DNA of 64,000 nucleotides. Source: Nocardioides marmorisolisilvae. GTDB lineage: Bacteria; Actinomycetota; Actinomycetes; Propionibacteriales; Nocardioidaceae. The DNA is taken from assembly GCF_003725775.1 (NCBI RefSeq), contig NZ_RJSG01000002.1, forward strand, positions 2,008,361 to 2,072,360, written 5' to 3'. A model generated the notes under the pieces. That model had not been told where the DNA came from, did not search any database, and was given only the letters and a program-made list of their open reading frames with translations. The translations under genes and the position numbers were made by a program. Shown here piece after piece: positions 33,770 to 48,017 of this stretch. Positions within the stretch are counted from its first letter, which is position 1; every line of letters begins with the position of its first letter.

Positions 33770-34606
33770 TCAGTCGAACAGGTCGCGTCCCTCGCTCATC
33801 CGGGCCCGGATGTCGTTGATCGAGCGGGTGAACGGCCACTGCCGGCGCTCGGCGGGCAGGCGGCGCACCACACGCCCCAGATTCCGGTTGAAACGGACGA
33901 ACCGGCGCTGCTGCGCGGGACTCCACTCCAGGCCCATCTGGGTCCGCAGCTCGGCCGGCAGGTAGCCGGTCACCAACCAGCTGCGAAGTTTCAGAAGCTG
34001 CGCGGGAACCGGCCTCCCGAGGTACTCCAGCCGGATCACCCGGAACAGGTACTCGCGTACCGAGTCGTCGATGCGGGCCTGGGCGAGCCCGGCCCGCCAG
34101 TAGGTCTCGAAGGCGTCCCGGTCGGCCGGCCAGAGCGAAGCCGGCATCTGCAGCATCCCGCCGAAGATGACGCCCTGGCGGTAGAACTCCTCGCGCTCGG
34201 CCCCGCGCAGCGGCCCGAACGTGTACTCCCGGGACTCCTCGAAGCCCTTGTAGATACAGGCACCGACCCAGCGCTGCAGCTCGGGGTCGAAGGCGCTGTA
34301 CGCCGGCTGCTCCCCCGGCGCCGAGCGCACCTTGGCGTGCGAGGCGTTCACGGCGTTCCGGTACGCCGCCCGCTCGGCCGGCGAGCCGAGAACCGCGACC
34401 GCCAGCAGCCCGACCGTGGTCCGTCGACGCCGGCGCGGGTTCCCGAACAGGCTGCCCTCGGTGACCTGGGAGTCCTTCACGCCGTACCCGATCTCGGGGC
34501 GGCTCAGCTGCATCACCACGTTCGCGGTGCCCGAGAGCGCGGTGAAGATGGAGGCGCCCTGGCCGAGCAGGGTCGTGTCCAGGTCGTCGAACTCTCCCAC
34601 GGGCAT
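33770..34606 (-). CDS. oxygenase MpaB-family protein (DUF2236)
   Basis: 278 residues from ATG 34606. Features of the MpaB/latex-clearing-like family: TALSGTANVVMQLSRPEIGYGV, the conserved Arg/His region near RTTVGLLAVAVLG, and GGMLQMPASLWPADRDAFETYW. The family contains heme-b-binding oxygenases and many uncharacterised actinobacterial members. No signal peptide. Substrate unknown. Divergent from the SnoaL-like gene. Confidence 0.82.
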   Translation of the reverse strand: MPVGEFDDLDTTLLGQGASIFTALSGTANVVMQLSRPEIGYGVKDSQVTEGSLFGNPRRRRRTTVGLLAVAVLGSPAERAAYRNAVNASHAKVRSAPGEQPAYSAFDPELQRWVGACIYKGFEESREYTFGPLRGAEREEFYRQGVIFGGMLQMPASLWPADRDAFETYWRAGLAQARIDDSVREYLFRVIRLEYLGRPVPAQLLKLRSWLVTGYLPAELRTQMGLEWSPAQQRRFVRFNRNLGRVVRRLPAERRQWPFTRSINDIRARMSEGRDLFD

Positions 34607-34630
34607 GCCGGTGAGGCTAGCGTGACGCGC

Positions 34631-35158
34631 ATGAGTACCGACGCCGAACTGCGTGCCCGCCGCGAGGCCGTGGTGATCGAGCACATGGAGTCCGAGAACA
34701 CCCACGAGTACGACGTCACGATGGGGACGTTCGCGCACCCGCGTTACGAGATCGTCCCGACCGGGGACGTCTTCGACGGCACCGAGCGCGTGCTGGAGTA
34801 CTTCCGCGAGTCCCGGACCGCCTTCCCCGACCAGCGCAACGAGCTGATCGCGATGCACCACGGCGACTCCTCGGTGGTGGTCGAGTTCTGGCTGCGCGGC
34901 ACCCACCTCGGTCCGTTCCGCGGGCTGCCGGCCACCGGGCGGGCCTTCGAGGTCCGCTGCGTGGCGGTGTTCGAGTTCGACGAGGGCGACGGCATCGTCT
35001 GCGAGCGGCCGTACTTCGACTCGGCCACGATCCTGCGCCAGCTCGGCATCGCCCACGACCCGCTGACCCTGCGCGGGCGGCTGGCGACCCTGGCGAACCA
35101 CCCGGTGACGATCGGCACCGCCGTGGCCAAGGACCTCCTGCGCCGCGTCCGTCCCTGA
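34631..35158 (+). CDS. SnoaL-like / ester-cyclase-type protein
   Basis: 175 residues from ATG 34631. An NTF2-like fold with an N-terminal helix (ELRARREAVVIEHMESEN), VFDGTERVLEYFRESRTAFPD, and C-terminal strands FEVRCVAVFEFDEGDGI as in SnoaL-like polyketide cyclase or ester cyclase families. Small-molecule substrate unknown. The larger frame that contains it is not real upstream of this start. Confidence 0.75.
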   Translation: MSTDAELRARREAVVIEHMESENTHEYDVTMGTFAHPRYEIVPTGDVFDGTERVLEYFRESRTAFPDQRNELIAMHHGDSSVVVEFWLRGTHLGPFRGLPATGRAFEVRCVAVFEFDEGDGIVCERPYFDSATILRQLGIAHDPLTLRGRLATLANHPVTIGTAVAKDLLRRVRP

Positions 35159-35176
35159 GTCGGTTAGGTTCCTCGC

Positions 35177-35860
35177 GTGAGACTCGTCGTTGCCCGCTGC
35201 CAGGTCGACTACGCCGGCCGCCTGTCCGCCCACCTGCCGATGGCGACCCGGGTGCTGATGCTCAAGGCCGACGGTTCGGTGCTCGTGCACTCCGACGGCG
35301 GCTCCTACAAGCCGCTGAACTGGATGAGCCCGCCCTGCACGGTCAAGGAGGGCACCGCAGACGACGGCCGCGCGGAGTGGGTCGTCACCAGCAAGACGGA
35401 CGACACCCTGCGGATCCTGATCGAGGAGATCCTGCACGACACCAGCCACGACCTCGGCGTCGACCCGGGCCTGCAGAAGGACGGCGTCGAGAAGCACCTC
35501 CAGGAGCTGCTCGCCGACCACCCGGCGACCATCGCCGACGGCCTGACCCTGGTACGCCGGGAGTACCCGACCGCGATCGGCCCGGTGGACCTGATGTGCC
35601 GCGACGCCGACGGCTTCTCGGTCGCGGTCGAGATCAAGCGGCGCGGGGAGATCGACGGCGTCGAGCAGCTGACCCGCTACCTCGAGCTGCTCAACCGCGA
35701 ACCGCTGCTGACGACCAAGGGACCGGTGCGCGGCATCTTCGCCGCCCAGGAGATCAAGCCCCAGGCGCGGGTGCTCGCGGAGGACCGGGGCATCGCCTGC
35801 GCGTTGGTGGACTACGACGCCTTGCGCGGACTGGACGACCCCACGGAGCGCCTCTTCTAG
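35177..35860 (+). CDS. nucS: mismatch endonuclease NucS (EndoMS)
   Basis: 227 residues from GTG 35177. N-terminal DNA-binding/dimerisation domain, C-terminal RecB-like nuclease with [12 protein letters not shown] and [17 protein letters not shown] (Asp, Glu-x-Lys catalytic set, about 136-165). The C-terminal tail ends in ERLF, the likely sliding-clamp contact. NucS provides the mutS/mutL-independent mismatch repair of actinobacteria. It sits 18 bp after the SnoaL-like gene. Confidence 0.94.
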   Translation: MRLVVARCQVDYAGRLSAHLPMATRVLMLKADGSVLVHSDGGSYKPLNWMSPPCTVKEGTADDGRAEWVVTSKTDDTLRILIEEILHDTSHDLGVDPGLQKDGVEKHLQELLADHPATIADGLTLVRREYPTAIGPVDLMCRDADGFSVAVEIKRRGEIDGVEQLTRYLELLNREPLLTTKGPVRGIFAAQEIKPQARVLAEDRGIACALVDYDALRGLDDPTERLF

Positions 35861-35888
35861 GTCGTCGGCTCCGGGCTCCGAGCCCGAC

Positions 35889-37337
35889 TCAGCCGATCAG
35901 CGGGAAGCTCATCCGGAAGGTCGTCCCCGAGTTGTCGGACTTCACCACGCCGATGGTGCCGTTGTGGGCCTCGACGATGGCCAGCGCGATGGTCAGGCCG
36001 AGCCCGGCTCCCGGGACCTGCTGGGCGACCGCGGCACCGGAGCGGTAGAGCCGCTCGAAGATCCGGCTCGGGTCGATGTCCCCGATGCCCATGCCGGAGT
36101 CGGCGACCTCGATCTCGGCGGCGCGCTCGTTGACGTGCAGCCGCACCCGCACGGTGCCGCCGGACGGGGTGAACTTCAGGGCGTTCGAGAGCAGGTTGTC
36201 GATCGCCTGACCGACGCGGTCCCGGTCCGCGTCCACCTGGACCACGAAACCGGGGATCTCCAGGGTCAGGTCGATGTCGACCTCCTCGGCCCGCGGGCGG
36301 GCGGCCTCGACGGCGTCGCGCACCACCGGCTCGAGGTCGATCGGCGCGGTCCGGATGGACAGGCCGCTCTCCTCGATCGCCACCAGCGTGAGCAGGTCGT
36401 CCACCAGGCGCAGCTCACGCTCGGCGCTGCGGCTGATGACCGAGAGGAACCGGCGTCCCTGCGGGCTGAGCTGCTCCAGGTCGGCCATCAGCTCGGAGTA
36501 GCCGAGCATCGAGGTCAGCGGGGTGCGCAGCTCGTGGGAGACGGTGGCGAAGAACTCGTCCTTCACCCGGTCCGCCTCCTCCTGCATCCGGCGGCGCTCG
36601 GAGATGTCGCGAACCGCGGCCGAGACCAGCAGGCCCTCCTCGGTCTCCAGCGGCGCCAGCGAGATCTCGACCGGGAACTCCGAGCCGTCCTTGCGGCGGG
36701 CGTAGAGGTCACCGGCCAGGCCCATCGGCCGCGTGCGGGGGCCGGCGACGTACCCGGACCGGAAGGCCACGTGCATGCCGGCGAACCGCTCGGGCACGAG
36801 CATCTCCACCGACTGCCCGATCAGCTCACCGCGCTCGTAGCCGAAGCGGTTCTCGACCTGGGCGTTGACCAGGATGATCGTGCCGGTCTTGTCGACGATG
36901 ACCATCGCGTCCGGGGCGGCCTCGAGCAGGCCTCGGAACAGCCGCTCCTCCCGCCGCTTGTTGGTGACGTCGCGGACCGCGGCCGAGATCAGCAGCCCGT
37001 CCTCGGTCTCCAGCGGTGCCAGCGAGATCTCGACCGGGAACTCCGAGCCGTCCTTGCGACGCGCCCGCAGGTCGAGGCCCGAGCCCATGGAGCGCACGTG
37101 CGGCTCCTCGACGTACTCGGATCGGTGCTTGCGGTGCAGCTCGTGCAGGTTCCCCGGAACCAGCATCTCCACCTTCTGGCCGAGCAGCTCGGAGCGCTCG
37201 TAGCCGAAGACGGTCTCGGTCTGGGTGTTGACCAGCACGATGGTGCCGGAGCGGTCGATGACCACGATCGCGTCCGGGGCAGCATCCAGCAGCCCGCCGA
37301 GGTCGGACGGACCTCTGCTCCCCGCGTCCGTGCTCAT
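35889..37337 (-). CDS. PAS-PAS sensor histidine kinase
   Basis: 482 residues with no membrane segment. Two PAS domains (about 12-130 and 133-250), each with APDA.VV..GTI.LVN, FGYER.EL.GQ and RRKDGSEFPVEISLAPLE, suggest cytoplasmic small-ligand or flavin/heme sensing. HisKA has its phosphoacceptor in ATVSHELRTPLTSM (about 265-275), followed by HATPase_c (NLLSNALKFTP, GMGIGDIDPSRIFERLYR, GAGLGLTIALAIVEAH). No response regulator is adjacent; the lone receiver at 53993 is far away. The PAS copies arose by internal duplication. Confidence 0.92.
   Translation of the reverse strand: MSTDAGSRGPSDLGGLLDAAPDAIVVIDRSGTIVLVNTQTETVFGYERSELLGQKVEMLVPGNLHELHRKHRSEYVEEPHVRSMGSGLDLRARRKDGSEFPVEISLAPLETEDGLLISAAVRDVTNKRREERLFRGLLEAAPDAMVIVDKTGTIILVNAQVENRFGYERGELIGQSVEMLVPERFAGMHVAFRSGYVAGPRTRPMGLAGDLYARRKDGSEFPVEISLAPLETEEGLLVSAAVRDISERRRMQEEADRVKDEFFATVSHELRTPLTSMLGYSELMADLEQLSPQGRRFLSVISRSAERELRLVDDLLTLVAIEESGLSIRTAPIDLEPVVRDAVEAARPRAEEVDIDLTLEIPGFVVQVDADRDRVGQAIDNLLSNALKFTPSGGTVRVRLHVNERAAEIEVADSGMGIGDIDPSRIFERLYRSGAAVAQQVPGAGLGLTIALAIVEAHNGTIGVVKSDNSGTTFRMSFPLIG
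36655..37058 (-). repeat. 41-bp identical segments in the two PAS domains
   Basis: Positions 36655-36695 and 37018-37058 are identical, 363 bp (121 codons) apart, encoding DGSEFPVEISLA. Flanks are diverged, suggesting gene conversion or recent duplication of the PAS unit. Confidence 0.8.
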
Positions 37338-37454
37338 CAGACTCCCTCAAGCCTCCGGGCACTTCTCCCAAAGCACCCTGCCGGGACTGGCCCGACCCGG
37401 ACACTCTAGTGGTCAGCGTGCCGGGTCCGCCGGGGAACCGTTGTACCGAATGTC

Positions 37455-39458
37455 CTAGTTGTCCAGACCATTCGCACGGCGGATCGCGGACACGATCCCG
37501 GCCATCGACTGGGTCAGGCTGAAGTCCTTCGGGGTGAAGACCGCGGCGACGCCGAGCTCGATCAGCTTCTTGCCGTCCGAGTCCGGGATGATGCCGCCGA
37601 CGATCACCGGGATGTCCCCCACGCCCTTGGCCTTCATCAGGTCGAGCACGTCGGGAACCAGCTCCATGTGCGAGCCGGACAGGATCGAGAGACCCACGCA
37701 GTGCACGTCCTCGGCGATGGCCGCGGACACGATCTGCTCCGGGGTCAGCCGGATGCCCTGGTAGATGACCTCGAAGCCGGCGTCGCGGGCGCGCACGGCG
37801 ACCTGCTCGGCGCCGTTGGAGTGGCCGTCCAGACCAGGCTTGCCGACCAGCAGCCGCAGGCGGCCGCCCAGGGCGTCGCCGGTCTCCTTGACCTGCTCGC
37901 GGACCGCGGTGAGCTCGGCGCCGGCCTCGGCCACGCCGACGGCACCGGAGACGCCCGTCGGCGCCCGGAACTCGCCGAAGACCTCGCGCAGGACGCCGGC
38001 CCACTCACCGGTGGTCGCACCGGCGCGGGCGGCGTTCAGGGTCGCGCCCATCAGGTTGGTCTCGGTCTTGGCGTCAGCAGCGAGCTGCGCCAGAGCCTCG
38101 GCGACCGCGGACTCGTCGCGCTCGCCCTTCCAGGCGTTCAGCGAGTCGATCGCGGTCCGCTCGGCCTCGGGGTCGGCGGTCTGGATCGCGGAGTCGAGGT
38201 CCGCGGTCAGCGGCGACTCGGCGGTGGTCTCGAACTTGTTCACGCCGACGACGATGTCCTCGCCGTTCTCGATCCGGGCCCGGCGGATGGCGTGGCTGGA
38301 GACCAGCTCCTGCTTCATGTAGCCGGACTCGACCGCGGCGACCGCGCCGCCCATCGCCTGGACCCGGTCCATCTCGGCGCGGGCGTCGGCCACCAGCTGG
38401 GCGACCTTGGCCTCGATGACGTGGCTGCCGTCGAAGATGTCGTCGTACTCGAGCAGGTCGGACTCGAAGGCGAGCACCTGCTGGAGGCGCAGCGACCACT
38501 GCTGGTCCCACGGGCGCGGCAGGCCGAGAGCCTCGTTCCAGGCCGGCAGCTGCACGGCCCGGGCGCGGGCGTTCTTGGACAGCGTCACGCCGAGCATCTC
38601 CAGCACGATGCGCTGGACGTTGTTCTCGGGCTGCGCCTCGGTCAGGCCGAGGGAGTTCACTTGGACGCCGTAGCGGAACCGGCGCATCTTCTCGTCCTTG
38701 ACGCCGTAGCGCTCGGAGGTGATCTCGTCCCACAGCTGCACGAAGGCCCGCATCTTGCAGGTCTCCTCGATGAACCGCACGCCCGCGTTCACGAAGAAGC
38801 TGATCCGCCCGACGACCTTCTCGAAGTCGTCCTCGCTGACCTGGCCGGAGTCCTTCACGGCGTCCAGGACGGCGATCGCGGTGCACAGCGCGTAGGCGAG
38901 CTCCTGCGTCGGCGTGGCACCGGCCTCCTGCAGGTGGTAGCTGCAGATGTTGATCGGGTTCCACTTGGGGATCTGGTGGACCGTGTAGGCGATCATGTCG
39001 CTGATCAGGCGCAGGGAGTGCTGCGGCGGGAAGACGTAGGTCCCGCGGCTCAGGTACTCCTTGATGATGTCGTTCTGGGTGGTGCCGGCCAGCTGGGCGG
39101 CGACGTCCGCGGGCGACAGGTCCGGGTTCTGCTCCTCGGCGGTCACCTGGTACATCGCCAGCAGCCACATCGCGGTGGCGTTGATGGTCATCGAGGTGTT
39201 CATCTCGGTCAGCGGGATGTCCGCGAACAGCTTCCGCATCTCGCCGAGGTGCTGGATCGGGACACCGACCTTGCCGACCTCACCGCGCGCGAGCGGCGAG
39301 TCCGGGTCGTACCCGGTCTGGGTGGGCAGGTCGAACGCCACCGAGAGACCGGTCTGGCCCTTGGCGAGGTTGCCCCGGTACAGCTTGTTGGACTCGGTCG
39401 CCGAGCTGTGCCCGGCGTACGTCCGCATCACCCAGGGGCGGTCCTTCTCAACACTCAT
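37455..39458 (-). CDS. ecm: ethylmalonyl-CoA mutase (MeaA/Ecm)
   Basis: 667 residues from ATG 39458 (MSVEKDRPWVMRTYAG, where homologues start); the upstream ATG at 39521 adds 21 unlike residues. The substrate domain is about 1-515, with RPWVMRTYAGHSSATESN, GLSVAFDLPTQTGYD and the carboxylate-binding Arg kept in YLSRGTYVFPP. The C-terminal B12 domain is about 535-660 with GLDGHSNGAEQ (base-off DxHxxG), SILSGSH and VVGGIIP-type loops. It converts ethylmalonyl-CoA to methylsuccinyl-CoA, downstream of Ccr and the epimerase. The single-chain form with its own B12 domain contrasts with the mutase at 19191. Confidence 0.93.
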   Translation of the reverse strand: MSVEKDRPWVMRTYAGHSSATESNKLYRGNLAKGQTGLSVAFDLPTQTGYDPDSPLARGEVGKVGVPIQHLGEMRKLFADIPLTEMNTSMTINATAMWLLAMYQVTAEEQNPDLSPADVAAQLAGTTQNDIIKEYLSRGTYVFPPQHSLRLISDMIAYTVHQIPKWNPINICSYHLQEAGATPTQELAYALCTAIAVLDAVKDSGQVSEDDFEKVVGRISFFVNAGVRFIEETCKMRAFVQLWDEITSERYGVKDEKMRRFRYGVQVNSLGLTEAQPENNVQRIVLEMLGVTLSKNARARAVQLPAWNEALGLPRPWDQQWSLRLQQVLAFESDLLEYDDIFDGSHVIEAKVAQLVADARAEMDRVQAMGGAVAAVESGYMKQELVSSHAIRRARIENGEDIVVGVNKFETTAESPLTADLDSAIQTADPEAERTAIDSLNAWKGERDESAVAEALAQLAADAKTETNLMGATLNAARAGATTGEWAGVLREVFGEFRAPTGVSGAVGVAEAGAELTAVREQVKETGDALGGRLRLLVGKPGLDGHSNGAEQVAVRARDAGFEVIYQGIRLTPEQIVSAAIAEDVHCVGLSILSGSHMELVPDVLDLMKAKGVGDIPVIVGGIIPDSDGKKLIELGVAAVFTPKDFSLTQSMAGIVSAIRRANGLDN

Positions 39459-39540
39459 AACAGACGACTCTAGGTGCCGTTTGCTACTGATGGGTACGCC
39501 GAACGGTGAGGCATCTGTCACGTGCCGCGGGCAGCACCGC

Positions 39541-40839
39541 TCAGGCAGCCGGATCCGGCACGCGGACCACGTCCGCGCCCACGCTGGCGAGCACCTCGGC
39601 GAAGTGCGGGTAGCCGCGGTCGATGTGGTGCGACTCCGCCACGGTCGTGACCCCCTGGGCGGCCAGACCGGCCAGCACCAGCGCGGCGCCGGCGCGGATG
39701 TCGTGCGCCACCACCGGGGCGCCGGAGAGCAGCGGGATGCCCCGTACGACGGCGTGGTGGCCGTCGGTGTGCAGGTCGGCCCCGAGGCGCGCCAGCTCCT
39801 GGGCGAACATGAACCGGGACTCGAACACGTTCTCGGTGATCATCGCGGTGCCCTCGCTCACCGAGGCCAGCGCCATCGCGAACGGCTGCAGATCGGTCGG
39901 GAAGCCCGGGAACGGCAGCGTGACCACGTCGAAGGAGCGGAGCCGCTTGCCGACCTCGACGGTGAAGCCGTCCGCGTCGGTGCTGACCTCGGCACCGGAG
40001 TCGATCAGCTTGTCCAGGACCAGGTCGAGGTGGCTGGCCACTCCCCCGTGCACGGTCACCCGCCCGCCGGCGATCGCCGGGGCGAAGGCCCAGGTGCCCG
40101 CCACGATGCGGTCGGCGACGGTGGTGTGCTCGACCGGCTCGAGCCGGTCGACGCCCTCGATGGTGAGCGTGGAGGAGCCGATCCCGTCGATCCGGGCGCC
40201 CATCTGCACCAGCATCTGGCACAGGTCGACGATCTCGGGCTCCCGTGCGGAGTTGTCCAGCACGCTGGTGCCCTTGGCCAGCACGGCGGCCATCAGCAGG
40301 TTCTCGGTGGCGCCGACCGACGGGAAGTCCAGCCACAGCTGCGAGCCGGTCAGCCCGTCGGGAACCTCGGCCACGACCTGACCGTGCTCGACGCGCACCA
40401 GGGCGCCGAGCTCGCGCAGACCCGCCATGTGCATGTCCAGGCCGCGCGAGCCGATCGCGTCACCGCCGGGCAGCGCGACGCTGGCGCGGTGGCAGCGCGC
40501 CACCAGCGGCCCGAGCACGGCGATCGAGGCACGCAGCCGGCGGACCAGCTCGTACGGCGCCTCCCAGGCGAGAACCTCCGGAACCGTGATCACGATGGTC
40601 CCGCTGGAGAGCGCCCCCACGGGGTGCACGATCTCGACCTCGCAGCCCAGCCGGCGCAGCAGCTGGCCCATCACGGTGACGTCCAGGATGTCCGGGACGT
40701 TGTGGATGGTGCTGGTCCCGGGCGCGAGCAGCGCCGCGGCCATCAGCTTCAGCGCGGAGTTCTTCGCGCCGCCCACGTGGACGGTGCCGTCGAGAGGGTT
40801 CACGTGCGGTCCTGCCGAGGTGACCTGGAAGCTCTCCAC
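39541..40839 (-). CDS. murA: UDP-N-acetylglucosamine 1-carboxyvinyltransferase
   Basis: 432 residues from GTG 40839. An EPSP-synthase-fold enzyme transferring enolpyruvate from PEP to UDP-GlcNAc, the first committed step of peptidoglycan synthesis. [14 protein letters not shown] (Lys/Asn near residue 25) and [10 protein letters not shown] are conserved. The catalytic loop is [10 protein letters not shown] with Asp (about residue 127) where most bacteria have the fosfomycin-alkylated Cys (GGCxIG). Mycobacterial MurA has the same change and is fosfomycin resistant. Divergent from the adenosyltransferase gene with only 25 bp between. Confidence 0.95.
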   Translation of the reverse strand: MESFQVTSAGPHVNPLDGTVHVGGAKNSALKLMAAALLAPGTSTIHNVPDILDVTVMGQLLRRLGCEVEIVHPVGALSSGTIVITVPEVLAWEAPYELVRRLRASIAVLGPLVARCHRASVALPGGDAIGSRGLDMHMAGLRELGALVRVEHGQVVAEVPDGLTGSQLWLDFPSVGATENLLMAAVLAKGTSVLDNSAREPEIVDLCQMLVQMGARIDGIGSSTLTIEGVDRLEPVEHTTVADRIVAGTWAFAPAIAGGRVTVHGGVASHLDLVLDKLIDSGAEVSTDADGFTVEVGKRLRSFDVVTLPFPGFPTDLQPFAMALASVSEGTAMITENVFESRFMFAQELARLGADLHTDGHHAVVRGIPLLSGAPVVAHDIRAGAALVLAGLAAQGVTTVAESHHIDRGYPHFAEVLASVGADVVRVPDPAA

Positions 40840-40864
40840 GAGCCGAGCCTATTACGCTCATCCC

Positions 40865-41437
40865 ATGGTCAACCTCACCCGCATCTACACGCGCACCGGC
40901 GACGCCGGGGAGACCCGCCTGGGCGACATGAGCGTGACCACCAAGACCGACCCCCGGCTCCAGGCGTACGCCGCGGTCGACGAGGCCAACGCGTTCATCG
41001 GCGTGGCCCTGTCCACCGGCGAGCTGCCCACCGACGTCGTCGCGGTGCTCACCCACGTGCAGAACGACCTCTTCGACGTCGGGGCTGACCTGTGCACCCC
41101 GGTCGTCGAGAACCCCGAGTACCCGCCGCTGCGCATCGAGCAGGACTACATCGACCGACTCGAGGGCTGGTGCGACTCCTACAACGAGCACCTGCCGGCG
41201 CTGCGCTCCTTCATCCTCAACGGCGGGACCCCGGCCGCGGCGCACCTGCACGTGGCGCGCACGGTGATCCGCCGCGCGGAGCGGGAGGCCTGGGCCGCGT
41301 GGAGCGAGTACGAGCCGGTGATGAACAAGCTGGCCCTGACCTACCTGAACCGGCTCTCCGACCTCGTCTTCATCCTGGCGCGGTACGCGAACCGGGAGCA
41401 GGGCGACGTGCTCTGGGTGCCCGGCGGCGAGAGGTAG
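40865..41437 (+). CDS. pduO: PduO-type cob(I)alamin adenosyltransferase
   Basis: 190 residues from ATG 40865. N-terminal IYTRTGDAGETRLGD binds ATP; RLQAYAAVDEANAFIG and the C-terminal RTVIRRAEREAW and LNRLSDLVFILARYAN helices are PduO signatures. It makes adenosylcobalamin, the cofactor of the two mutases in the window. The 25-bp spacer to murA implies short leaders for both genes; TATTAC lies 13 bases before the ATG. Confidence 0.93.
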   Translation: MVNLTRIYTRTGDAGETRLGDMSVTTKTDPRLQAYAAVDEANAFIGVALSTGELPTDVVAVLTHVQNDLFDVGADLCTPVVENPEYPPLRIEQDYIDRLEGWCDSYNEHLPALRSFILNGGTPAAAHLHVARTVIRRAEREAWAAWSEYEPVMNKLALTYLNRLSDLVFILARYANREQGDVLWVPGGER

Positions 41438-41440
41438 TTC

Positions 41441-41893
41441 CTACCGTGCGGGCGGCTGGTCCCAGTCGGTGCCCGGCGGAGCGGCCTCCAGCCAGGCGGA
41501 GAACCCGGTGAGAGCCGAGACGCTCATCGCCAGCTGGACCGGACCGGAGCCGGTGCGGCACTCGACGATCCGGTGGCCGCTGTAGAGCGCGAAGGACTCC
41601 GGCTCGGTCGGCTCCCGCGACCCGGTGATCTCCAGGTCGACGCGCGCCCAGCAGCGCCGCGGACGCGGCCACGGCGAGAAGATCCGGAACCACTGCAGCT
41701 GGTCACCGTGGTAGCGACCGAGCCCGAGAACCCAACCGCGCCCGGCCACTTGTGACCGGACGCGGACTGAGAGCTCGAACGTTCCTCCGTTGCGGGCGAG
41801 GACCCGACGACGTACGACGAGAAGCAGGCCGTAGCCCACGACGACGAGCAGCAGGACACCGGCTGAGTCGAGCAGCCACTGCCATACCGCCAT
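41441..41893 (-). CDS. DUF2550 membrane-anchored protein
   Basis: 150 residues with one N-terminal membrane helix (about 8-27, DSAGVLLLVVVGYGLLLVV) and a basic beta-rich cytoplasmic domain (FELSVRVRS, RCWARVDLEITGSREPTEPE). The DUF2550 family is conserved right behind atpC in actinobacteria; its role is unknown. It ends 3 bp from the convergent adenosyltransferase gene. Confidence 0.85.
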   Translation of the reverse strand: MAVWQWLLDSAGVLLLVVVGYGLLLVVRRRVLARNGGTFELSVRVRSQVAGRGWVLGLGRYHGDQLQWFRIFSPWPRPRRCWARVDLEITGSREPTEPESFALYSGHRIVECRTGSGPVQLAMSVSALTGFSAWLEAAPPGTDWDQPPAR

Positions 41894-41898
41894 GTACG

Positions 41899-42225
41899 TC
41901 AGTTACCTTCTTCGGCGATCTTCGCGTCGAGCAGGCGCTTGGCCTCGTCGAAGTTGCTCTCGTAGGAGATCTCGACACGCTCGCAGAGCAGGCGCACCTC
42001 GTTGTTGGCGACCGAGATGAAGCCTCCGTCGGTCGCCGCGACCCAGTGGCCGTCGTTCTCGGTGCGCACGTCGATCTGACCGGCGGCGAGCACGGAGAGG
42101 ACCGGCGTGTGGTTGGCCATCACGCCGATCTCGCCGTCCACCGTGCTGGCGTTCACGACGGTCGCCTCGCCGGACCAGACCTCACGGTCGGCCGCGACGA
42201 GGGAGACCTTCATCGTGTTCGCCAT
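41899..42225 (-). CDS. atpC: F1Fo ATP synthase epsilon subunit
   Basis: 108 residues from ATG 42225. Only the beta-sandwich domain is really present (VSLVAADREVWSGEAT, GEIGVMANHTPVLSVL) with a short C-terminal helix (FDEAKRLLDAKIAEE), so the inhibitory two-helix hairpin of longer epsilons is shortened. Upstream starts would run into atpD. One base after the atpD stop. Confidence 0.94.
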   Translation of the reverse strand: MANTMKVSLVAADREVWSGEATVVNASTVDGEIGVMANHTPVLSVLAAGQIDVRTENDGHWVAATDGGFISVANNEVRLLCERVEISYESNFDEAKRLLDAKIAEEGN

Positions 42226-42226
42226 G

Positions 42227-44609
<2,383 letters not shown>

Positions 44610-44616
44610 GTTGTGA

Positions 44617-46260
<1,644 letters not shown>

Positions 46261-46318
46261 TTGAGTTTCCTTCTCTCTTGCTGCTGTCTGTGAAATCCGT
46301 GGGCGACGGGCGCCGGCG

Positions 46319-47127
46319 CTAGCCGGCGACCTGCCTGCGTGCGTCGTCAACCCGCGCGGAGATGCTGCCGTCGACCACGAAGTCGCCGATCTCCACGTGG
46401 ATGCCGCCGACCACCGAGGGGTCGACGACGGTGTTCAGGTGCACCGGGCGTGCGTTCTCCTTGCCCAGCGCAGCGGCGAGCCGGGTGCTCTGCTCCGCGG
46501 TCAGCGCGGACGCGACCCGGACCGTGGCGACCAGGCGCTGACGGGCACCGGCCGCGGTGCGGCTGTACTCCTCGAGCGCCTTGGTGACCGTGCCGTGGGT
46601 GCCGGTGACGGCCTCCCGGGCGAGCCGGACGGTGGCACTGGCGGCCTTGCCGTCCAGGAGCGCTGCGACCAGGCCCTGCTTGTCGGCCACCGAGCGTGCC
46701 GGGTCCGAGAGCGCGGACCGCAGGTCCGGGTTCTCGACCACCGCGCGACCGAACGCGAACAGCTCGTCCTCGAGGCGGTCACCCTCGCCGGCGCTGTCCG
46801 CGCCCTTGACGATGGCCGTCACGCCGAGCTTCTCCAGCGCCTCGGGCAGGTCCCGGCTGGATCCCCAGCGGGACCCGGCGGCACCGGCGACCAGGTCGAG
46901 GACCTTGCCGTCCAGGTGCGAGCCGAAGACCGACCGGGCCAGGCCGGACTTGGCCTCGGACTCGGTCGAGGGATCCGTCACCGCGCGGCGCAGGGCGACC
47001 TGGTCGCGCAGCACCGCAGCCGCGGCGAGCAGGCCGTCGCCGAGGGCGGCGCCGTCGGCACCACCGCCGATGACGGCGCTCAGCTCGTCGTTCATCCGAG
47101 CGACGGATGCTCCGGAGGAACCCAGCA

Positions 47128-47128
<1 letters not shown>
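46319..47128 (-). CDS. atpH: F1Fo ATP synthase delta subunit
   Basis: 269 residues, peripheral stalk cap. The core OSCP fold is C-terminal ([63 protein letters not shown]). ATG 47128 overlaps the atpF stop (ATGA). A 58-bp gap separates it from atpA. Confidence 0.94.
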
Positions 47129-47646
<518 letters not shown>

Positions 47647-47684
47647 CTACTCACATCCTGTCGCTCTGCGGACGGTACAGAAGG

Positions 47685-48017
<333 letters not shown>

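Noticed and set aside
37338..41437. Cobalamin riboswitch expected near the mutase or adenosyltransferase genes
   Set aside because: The leaders of ecm (82 bp) and pduO (25 bp) are too short and show no B12-box-like sequence.
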